A DNA stretch of 64,000 nt from Rubripirellula amarantea (GTDB taxonomy: Bacteria > Planctomycetota > Planctomycetia > Pirellulales > Pirellulaceae). The translations under genes and the position numbers were made by a program. How positions within the stretch are numbered: position 1 is the stretch's first letter; every line of letters starts with the position of its first letter. Below are positions 57,783-64,000 of this stretch, piece after piece. Under the pieces are notes generated by a model. It did no database searches. It had not been told where the DNA came from and saw only the letters and a list, made by a program, of their open reading frames with translations. The stretch covers positions 3,161,406-3,225,405 of the forward strand of contig NZ_SJPI01000001.1 in NCBI RefSeq assembly GCF_007859865.1, written 5' to 3'.

Positions 57783-59252
57783 TTAGTCGTTGGCCGCCGC
57801 CTTCGCGCGAATTGCACGTCGTCGCTTCTGTTTCTGCTTTGCGTTGTTACCAGCGGTGGTCTTGTCATTCGAAGGCGTTAGAGGTTTCCCCTCCATGTAG
57901 AAGTCGTAGTAATCGTGCCACGTCTTCGCCATGGGGCCGGTCGTTAGCCCGGGTGGGTCCAACGTTTCCGACCATGTTTTGAGCTTTTCACGCAGACGAT
58001 CAGCGATGTCCGGATGGGTGGCCATCAAACTATGTTTCTCTTCGATGTCGGATTCGAGGTTGTACAGATACTCGCGATCTCCACCGCGCAACAACTTCCA
58101 ATCACCTTCACGAATCGCAGACTGAGCGATCCAACGCCACATAAGAGCGTCGTGCGGAGCCGAATTGTCTTGACCGGTGAGAAACGGAATCAGGTTTACG
58201 CCGTCGAGCTCATCGAGCTTACCGGGCTCACCGGGCTCGACGTCGATTTTGGCAAGTGATGCTGCGGTTGCTGCGACGTCCAAGGCGCTGATCGGGTGAT
58301 CATAGATCTGGCCTGCGGGAATAGTCCCTGGCCATGAAACCACGAACGGAACGTGCATGCCACCTTCGGACAACATGCCTTTTTCGCCATTGAGTGGATC
58401 GTTCAGCGAACCATCCCAGCCTGGACCACCGCCGGGAGCGTCTCGTTTGTGAATTTTCAATGGAGCCCCATTGTCGCCGATATAGAAAATTAGCGTTTTC
58501 TGTGTCAGATTGTGTTTTGCGAGTGTGCTTACGATCCGGCCCACGCCGTCATCAACGGCCGAAAGCATGGCGAGCGCTTGGCGGCGGCGTTCAGGCATCG
58601 CATCGGGAAACCGATCGAGATACTTTTTCCGTGCGTCCAAGGGAACATGAGGAGCTCGGTAGGCCACGTACAAAAAGAATGGGTCGTCTTTGTACCGATC
58701 GATGATGGAAACTGCCGCTTGGCTGCAACCATCAATGTGATAGAGCCTGGTCTGCATCGTACCCATCGGACGATCTTGTCCATCGAGCTTGATATTGGCC
58801 GCGAATGGTCCACCGCTGTTTTGAGCATAGACATGCTTGAATCCGTGATCGGTGATACGTATCCCAGGGCCAAGGTGCCACTTTCCAAATTGCGCCGTGA
58901 CATATCCGGCGGCTTGAAGTCGTTCGGCGATCGTTAATTCTTCATCGAAACCCTTAAGCGAATATCCATTGGCTTCAGCTCCGAACTTGGATTGGAACTT
59001 TCCGACCAGCAATCCCGCTCGTGATGGAATGCACTGTGGCGCGGTGCTATATCCATGCCGGGCCAACACGCCACTTTTCGCTAACGCATCCACGTTTGGA
59101 GTTTGCACATCACCAACTACGCCCTGGCACGAAAGGTCTGCGTGTCCGTGGTCATCGGTATAGAACACGATCACGTTGGGTCGATCGTCGGCGATCGCAG
59201 TTACTGTTAATAGCAACGATGGCACAATAGCGAACATGATTGGGAGCTTCAT
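57783..59252 (-). CDS. Sulfatase (type I, formylglycine-dependent), second of three
   Basis: ATG at 59252 (leader MFAIVPSLLLTVTAIA) is preferred over an upstream GTG. The signature is APQCIPSRAGLLVGK (C near residue 76; CxPSR), with metal ligands in NVIVFYTDDHGHADL and YIGDNGAPLKIH. GKWHLGPG and the C-terminal GDWKLLRGGDREYLYNL are also typical of arylsulfatase/N-acetylgalactosamine-6-sulfatase-like enzymes. The C-terminus has a basic tail (KQKQKRRRAIRAKAA). The protein is exported and acts on sulfated glycans together with its neighbours; the specific substrate is not evident. Confidence 0.93.
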   Translation of the reverse strand: MKLPIMFAIVPSLLLTVTAIADDRPNVIVFYTDDHGHADLSCQGVVGDVQTPNVDALAKSGVLARHGYSTAPQCIPSRAGLLVGKFQSKFGAEANGYSLKGFDEELTIAERLQAAGYVTAQFGKWHLGPGIRITDHGFKHVYAQNSGGPFAANIKLDGQDRPMGTMQTRLYHIDGCSQAAVSIIDRYKDDPFFLYVAYRAPHVPLDARKKYLDRFPDAMPERRRQALAMLSAVDDGVGRIVSTLAKHNLTQKTLIFYIGDNGAPLKIHKRDAPGGGPGWDGSLNDPLNGEKGMLSEGGMHVPFVVSWPGTIPAGQIYDHPISALDVAATAASLAKIDVEPGEPGKLDELDGVNLIPFLTGQDNSAPHDALMWRWIAQSAIREGDWKLLRGGDREYLYNLESDIEEKHSLMATHPDIADRLREKLKTWSETLDPPGLTTGPMAKTWHDYYDFYMEGKPLTPSNDKTTAGNNAKQKQKRRRAIRAKAAAND

Positions 59253-59400
59253 GATTGGCACTTGGGCGATTCCGATGGCGTGGTTCGATGATTTCTGTAG
59301 GCGTTGAATACTCTGTGCAAACTAATAGGTTCGATCGCATCGGCGCGTCAGTGGAAACTCCTTCGGTTGTACGCAACGCTAGCGAAGAACGTGTGCTGAG

Positions 59401-61395
59401 TCAGAGTTTCCAGCGGTAAACCTCTTGCCCATCGCCGGTGGTCAGCCGAATGTTGGTGAGTGAGATTCGTCCTGGGCCGGTGGCGGGATCGATGCGGACG
59501 GCAAGCACAGCGTTGTCGACCGCCCATTCCACGTTGTACTCATGCGGCGTTCCGTCATGAGCGACGTCGAATTGCGTGCAACGCTCGCGGTTGAAGGCGG
59601 GGGACAAGCCTCTTTCTTGCCAAAACACGTGTCCCGCGCCGCGGGCATTAGAACTCATCCTAAATTTCAGCACGAGTTTGTTGTCCGTAACAGCGGAAGG
59701 AAGCTTGTAGCTGATGTAGGGATCGCCGCCGCCGCTTGTTATGTCCAGTGAACCGTCTTTCATTGCCAATTGGCACGTGCCGCCAGGCAGCCAACCCGCG
59801 ATGGGTTCTTGCGGTTTCAATGACTGCTGGTTGCGAGCCTTTCGTTTAGCTTTCTTATCGGTGTTTCCGGTTGCTTTTAAGTGAGCATTGCCGATCATTT
59901 CAGGACGATACTTTCCAGGATCGAACTTTGGGTTGGGCAAGGGGGCGATGGCGTCAGTATTGTCCAGAAACTCGTCAATCATCTGGTCGAGTTCACGCAC
60001 TCGTTCGGGCTGGATCGATGCAAGATCGACGTTCTCGCCCAGGTCGTCTTCGAGGTTGAACAATCGATAAGCATGCTGACCGTCATCGCCGCCATGAAAA
60101 ATGCGAATCAGTTTCCATTCGCCAGCGTGAACGCTCACCGACGGTGGTAACCAGTCAGGGATGTTCGGTGAATGGGGAAAGTAAGTAAAGATTGCTAGGC
60201 GATCGAGGGCTTCACCGCGCAGAGCCGGGATGAGACTGATACCGTCGAACGACTGATTCGGCTGCGGGGCGATGGCGAGTCTTTCCAGCAGCGTTGGATA
60301 GAAATCGCAGCTTTGAATCACTTCGGCGCTGCGGGTTCCGGCTTGTACGTGACCGGGATCAACGACGATTGCTGGACCGCGAACTCCGCCTTCGTACATC
60401 GTCGCCTTGCCGCCGCGAAGTGGGAAATTGCTGGTCGCCGATGTGCTATCAACTTGGCTGTACATGTTGCCGCCGTTGTCCGAAGCAAACACGACGATGG
60501 TGTGATCAGCAATGCCGAGTCGATCCAACGTGTTGAGTATAGTTCCGACTGCATCGTCCATACTTTCGATCATCGCAGCATAGGTTGGACATCGTTGCGG
60601 ATTGTTGCTGTCAACCTGTTCGCGATAGGTGTCGATGAGCGATTGCTTGGCGTCAAAGGGCGCATGGACACTGAACATCCAATAGTTCAGGAAGAACGGT
60701 TTGTCGCTGTTGCTTTCCATGAACGCAACAGCTTCCTTCGCCATGCGGTCTTCGATGTGCTCGTTCGGGATATCTGGATCGTGGTCAAAATCTTTGAACT
60801 TCCAAGGCGCGACGTAACTCCCCGCTGGTCCTGGACCTGAATGGTGAGGTAGATCTACATCAAAGCCGTGTTCCAAGGGCGAATAAGGTTCCGGTCCGAG
60901 ATGCCATTTGCCAAAGTGCCCGGTCGCATAGCCGTTGTCTCGAAACATCTCGGCCAGCGTGTAGTAGTCAGTGTTCAATCGAGACGCTGAATTTGGAATC
61001 GTGCATTTTTGATTCGCGGGGCCGGTCGAGTTGTACGTTGCTGTCAGCGTGGCTTTGGGCAAATGACAGATAGGCGATGTGATTCCGTGGCGAGCCGGAC
61101 TCAAGCCCGTCAACACACTAGCTCTAGTCGGTGAGCATAGGGGACTTGCCGAATAGGCGTGAGTGAACGTCATCCCGCGGCCTGCCAGACGTTCAATGTT
61201 GGGTGTTTTGTAGAATGAGGTTGTGCCGTACAGCGTCGTGTCGCTCCAGCCAAGATCATCGGCAAGGATGAATACGACATTCGGCTTTGATTGAGCCTCG
61301 GCGGTGAAGCACGATAGGGACACGAGGACGAATGAGAGCATCCCCAGCCGAAGTGACTTGCCAAACAAGTGTCGTTTGATTCGAGTAAGCAGCAT
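59401..61395 (-). CDS. Sulfatase with C-terminal beta-sandwich extension, third of three
   Basis: ATG at 61395 gives a clean leader ([18 protein letters not shown]); the ORF to 61503 adds an unlikely extension. The signature [15 protein letters not shown] (C near residue 88) is CxPTR, and metal ligands lie in [14 protein letters not shown] and [14 protein letters not shown]. After the catalytic domain (to ~510) a linker [19 protein letters not shown] leads to a ~120-residue beta-rich extension ([33 protein letters not shown]). That extension resembles carbohydrate-binding or lectin-like modules and is unusual in sulfatases. The enzyme would be exported and targeted to a sulfated polymer. Confidence 0.93.
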   Translation of the reverse strand: MLLTRIKRHLFGKSLRLGMLSFVLVSLSCFTAEAQSKPNVVFILADDLGWSDTTLYGTTSFYKTPNIERLAGRGMTFTHAYSASPLCSPTRASVLTGLSPARHGITSPICHLPKATLTATYNSTGPANQKCTIPNSASRLNTDYYTLAEMFRDNGYATGHFGKWHLGPEPYSPLEHGFDVDLPHHSGPGPAGSYVAPWKFKDFDHDPDIPNEHIEDRMAKEAVAFMESNSDKPFFLNYWMFSVHAPFDAKQSLIDTYREQVDSNNPQRCPTYAAMIESMDDAVGTILNTLDRLGIADHTIVVFASDNGGNMYSQVDSTSATSNFPLRGGKATMYEGGVRGPAIVVDPGHVQAGTRSAEVIQSCDFYPTLLERLAIAPQPNQSFDGISLIPALRGEALDRLAIFTYFPHSPNIPDWLPPSVSVHAGEWKLIRIFHGGDDGQHAYRLFNLEDDLGENVDLASIQPERVRELDQMIDEFLDNTDAIAPLPNPKFDPGKYRPEMIGNAHLKATGNTDKKAKRKARNQQSLKPQEPIAGWLPGGTCQLAMKDGSLDITSGGGDPYISYKLPSAVTDNKLVLKFRMSSNARGAGHVFWQERGLSPAFNRERCTQFDVAHDGTPHEYNVEWAVDNAVLAVRIDPATGPGRISLTNIRLTTGDGQEVYRWKL

Positions 61396-61657
61396 GAAGA
61401 GATCAAGGGTAATACGGGTGAGGGCAATCGTGTCCAACGCGTTCCAAAGCATACGAAGTGGTTCAGGCCAACGATCAGCTGGTTCAGCGATCAACTTCGT
61501 CAAAGCGGTTCCTGCTGACGCAAACGCTGAGTGTCGTGATGGATCCGTGGTCGCTGATGGTAGTGCGGCTAGATGAACGGTCGAAATTCGTCATCTGGAT
61601 TCACACGGATTCACATGGATTCGCAGTGGTACGAATTGGTAGTTGGAACCAAGCCAG

Positions 61658-64000
61658 TCACTCGTTGGGGATTGAATGGATGGTCCAATAGACGTCTTCG
61701 TTAAAGGGATTGCCGTTTGTATCCAAAACGTCGATGTGCAGATGCAATTGGTTGACGGGCCTGAGGCTTCGTGTCTTCAGCGAGATCGTTTGGGAGTTCT
61801 CGCTGATCGAAACGGATTCGATTGGTAAACCTTGCTTTCCAACTTCACCTGTTTCGGGGTGATAGAAATCAGAACCGTAGTTGTCGGTCCATTGGTAATT
61901 CCATTGCTCGGCCACAAACGAAGTCACGCGCGTGGCTGTGTCGTGATCCACAGGGAAGTTGAAATGGACCCGAAGTTCGCCGGGATGGACTTCGCAGTGC
62001 GTGATCATTCGCACTGGTTTGCCAGTGTAGCGGACTCGATAGATGCCTCCGTCGGCCAAGTCTCCTCTTCCGTTGTCGTTCCAACCATTGAGTCCGGTCA
62101 CGTAGAGTTGTCCGTCGACGGGGTTGACGCGTCCTCGCATGATGCCGGTTTCAAAGTCATGTGGGAATTGCACCAAAGCGGCTTGGCTTAGGCCGTCCAC
62201 TTCTTGCGTCATCAGGTAAAATAAACGTCCCTGGCCGAAGCTCGTATGCAGCAATCGCCCGGCCAAGGGACCAAACCGGTCATCTTCTACGACAACCTGG
62301 CCGCCCGACGAATTGTCGACCTCCTGGGGCATCCAAATCAGTGGTGGATCAAAGGACTTTGGCGGAACAACTTTGCGGTGATCAATTCTGCCTCCGTCCG
62401 GTGCCCACGCGCCGCCACCTTGGTTCTGGATGTAGCCGTAGAAGCCTCCGCGTTTGACCAAGTTGATTTTCGAAGCTGGCATCCAAGTGCCTTGGTTATC
62501 GCTGACGGTCAGTCGATCATCGGGCAGTATTCCTAATCCGTTAGGCGTTCGCAGTCCCGTGCAAATCACTTCGCGAGTTTTCCCGTCGGCGGAAACTTTA
62601 ACGATCGCCCCAGGCAGCTTGTAGTCCGTGTACTGCCCACTCTTGGCATAGTAGAAATTGCCTTCTGTATCGGTTTGCAAATCAAAGTTGAATGCGTGAA
62701 AGAAGGTCGAGACGTCGGTGTCTGCACTGAAGCTTTCATAAAAGTCGGCTTCGCCATCTTGGTTGAGGTCATGCAGTCGCACTAGCCGGTCTCGGCAGGT
62801 GACATAAATCAACCCATCAACCACTTTGATCCCAAAGGGTTCGAACATGCCGCCCGCATACCGCTTCCATCGCACGTTCAGCAAGTTATCGTCAACACCC
62901 GAGACAATCCAAACGTCACCCCCGACCGTCGCCACCGCCATTCGTCCGTCGGGAAAGAAGTCGATCGCCGACGTTCGGAACCATGTATTCCATGGTGTTG
63001 ATTCTGGGATAGAGATGGTGTCGACGGCATAGGCACCGGATTGAAAGCCTCGGTAACCGATCGTTTCAAAACGTTCAGGCCAACGCAGATCTCCGCCAGC
63101 AATCATCGATGTCGGTCTGTTTTCCAAAAGAGACAATTCTTTGGTTGGTAACAACGCACCGCCGAATCGAATGATGTCGATCTCTCGCGTTACTTCACCC
63201 GCAGGGATTTTCACGACCCACCGTTGTTGGTGATCCAACTCAAGCGTCACCTCATCGATGTCGCCCTTCAGCAAAGGACGTGCGCGGCCGAGCGCCGATT
63301 TTCCCACTGCAAGAACCAATGCGTTTCCAGCATGGACGGTCAATGAATGACGAACCGCCGTCTGGTTCGCCAGAGTCGATGGAGATTCGAGAATTTCACG
63401 GTTGTCGATCGAATAGCTTAAGACGATCTTGTCGCCACAAAGAAAGTGCCCGTGATAGTTAAGCCACTGTTCGGGCAGGGGGCCACGCGGCAACAGATCC
63501 TTTGTTGCGTAATCTAGCGAACCGTCGTGTCCCCATTGCCAAAGATCAAGCGTTTCGATGGTCTCGCCTCGCGGGTGAGGGTAGCCTTCGCCACGACCTC
63601 GTTTGTGCTGAGTTTGATCGACATCCAAGAAACCTCCTGACCAGATGGCAGCTTGATCCATCGTGTGCAGGTCGTAGGCGATGGACATGTCGCCTAACTT
63701 GATGGTCAACGCGCTATTCACGTCGCGTCCCAACTGCGATGCCAAGGCTGGGCCGTAATCACGATCGGGATCGAGCTTGAAGTCACCCATGTCCGTCCCT
63801 TGGGGCAGTCCCTTAAAGTACTCGGGCGTGACCAAGAAGTAGTCTGGGTTTAAACCCTTCATGAACCGATTGCGAATGTAAGCGACCACTTCGTAGCGTT
63901 CTCGTGGTGACAACGCCGAAGCAGCGGCCATCAAGCCGTTGCCATGCGAAAGTGTTTTGAACATGCTGTGCGGATCAGAACCGAATTTTAGTTTCTGAGT
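61658..64000 (-). CDS. Secreted heme/beta-propeller protein, DUF6797-like, 5' end outside window
   Basis: The frame is open to the window end: residues upstream of the internal ATG 63964 (KLKFGSDPHSMFKTLSHGNG) match the cytochrome-like N-terminal part, and RERYEVVAYIRNRFMKGLNPDYF follows. The middle is a DUF6797-type beta-rich domain, and from about residue 330 (SAIDFFPDGRMAVATVGGDVW) it is a sugar-dehydrogenase-like beta-propeller (CTGLRTPNGLGILPDDRLTVSDNQ, VVEDDRFGPLAGRLLHTSFGQG). These proteins are common in planctomycetes and verrucomicrobia near glycan-degrading genes and may oxidise sugars. The C-terminus VYWTIHSIPNE is complete. It precedes the three sulfatase genes in transcription order. 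Confidence 0.85.
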   Translation of the reverse strand, partial: TQKLKFGSDPHSMFKTLSHGNGLMAAASALSPRERYEVVAYIRNRFMKGLNPDYFLVTPEYFKGLPQGTDMGDFKLDPDRDYGPALASQLGRDVNSALTIKLGDMSIAYDLHTMDQAAIWSGGFLDVDQTQHKRGRGEGYPHPRGETIETLDLWQWGHDGSLDYATKDLLPRGPLPEQWLNYHGHFLCGDKIVLSYSIDNREILESPSTLANQTAVRHSLTVHAGNALVLAVGKSALGRARPLLKGDIDEVTLELDHQQRWVVKIPAGEVTREIDIIRFGGALLPTKELSLLENRPTSMIAGGDLRWPERFETIGYRGFQSGAYAVDTISIPESTPWNTWFRTSAIDFFPDGRMAVATVGGDVWIVSGVDDNLLNVRWKRYAGGMFEPFGIKVVDGLIYVTCRDRLVRLHDLNQDGEADFYESFSADTDVSTFFHAFNFDLQTDTEGNFYYAKSGQYTDYKLPGAIVKVSADGKTREVICTGLRTPNGLGILPDDRLTVSDNQGTWMPASKINLVKRGGFYGYIQNQGGGAWAPDGGRIDHRKVVPPKSFDPPLIWMPQEVDNSSGGQVVVEDDRFGPLAGRLLHTSFGQGRLFYLMTQEVDGLSQAALVQFPHDFETGIMRGRVNPVDGQLYVTGLNGWNDNGRGDLADGGIYRVRYTGKPVRMITHCEVHPGELRVHFNFPVDHDTATRVTSFVAEQWNYQWTDNYGSDFYHPETGEVGKQGLPIESVSISENSQTISLKTRSLRPVNQLHLHIDVLDTNGNPFNEDVYWTIHSIPNE

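Overview
The window looks like a chromosomal segment of a marine planctomycete, close to the Rhodopirellula group of the Pirellulaceae. The evidence is three formylglycine-type sulfatases in a row, two DUF1592/DUF1552 (planctomycete cytochrome-type) gene pairs, a Ser/Thr kinase with TPRs behind an ECF sigma factor, several secreted proteins with an LExRxLLA-like N-terminal signal, and weak Shine-Dalgarno use with many ATGA/GTGA overlaps. Identifications rest on motifs and translated reading frames read by eye; no database search was run.

Region 1 (1-22.8 kb) is mostly core genome: an ApgM-type metalloenzyme (possible homoserine kinase) next to an aspartokinase with four ACT domains, rarA, a dGTPase, an operon of ECF sigma factor, TPR kinase and cohesin-like surface protein (the kinase interrupted by an in-frame TGA), a divergent dockerin protein, the first DUF1592/DUF1552 pair, a short-form uvrA, a radical SAM protein and a halogenase-like flavoprotein.

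Region 2 (22.9-37 kb) is accessory DNA starting just after a tRNA-Asn gene. Two diverged copies of a ~295-bp segment (terminator, structured leader, start of a VF530-family gene) bound 23.1-28.9 kb. Between and beyond them lie a truncated M6-like protease, an RTX protein with a HELAH zinc site, an rve-type transposase, an Rpn-like nuclease with an amber codon, a second DUF1592/DUF1552 pair, a RAYT element with 25-bp inverted ends that truncates another rve transposase, and a small-protein/nucleotidyltransferase pair.

Region 3 (37-43.7 kb) has a coupled pair of tyrosine phosphatases, a DUF4345 membrane protein, and a 1427-residue secreted enzyme combining esterase, CBM48-like, esterase, GH10 xylanase and a third alpha/beta-hydrolase, divergent from a MarR regulator.

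Region 4 (44.3-55.9 kb) is a tightly coupled operon: small ORF, glycogen phosphorylase, acetate kinase, phosphoketolase, histidine phosphatase, P-type H+-ATPase and glycogen debranching enzyme. Read as a pathway, it takes glycogen to acetyl phosphate and ATP (a bifid-like shunt) alongside a proton pump. The ATPase carries a five-unit pentapeptide insertion.

Region 5 (56-64 kb) is an all-minus block of three sulfatases and a large secreted heme/beta-propeller protein cut by the window end, likely for sulfated polysaccharide use. Recurrent oddities are in-frame stops in three otherwise continuous genes, repeated 15-nt in-frame tandem duplications, and an imperfect palindrome after glgX whose internal mismatches fall every third base.
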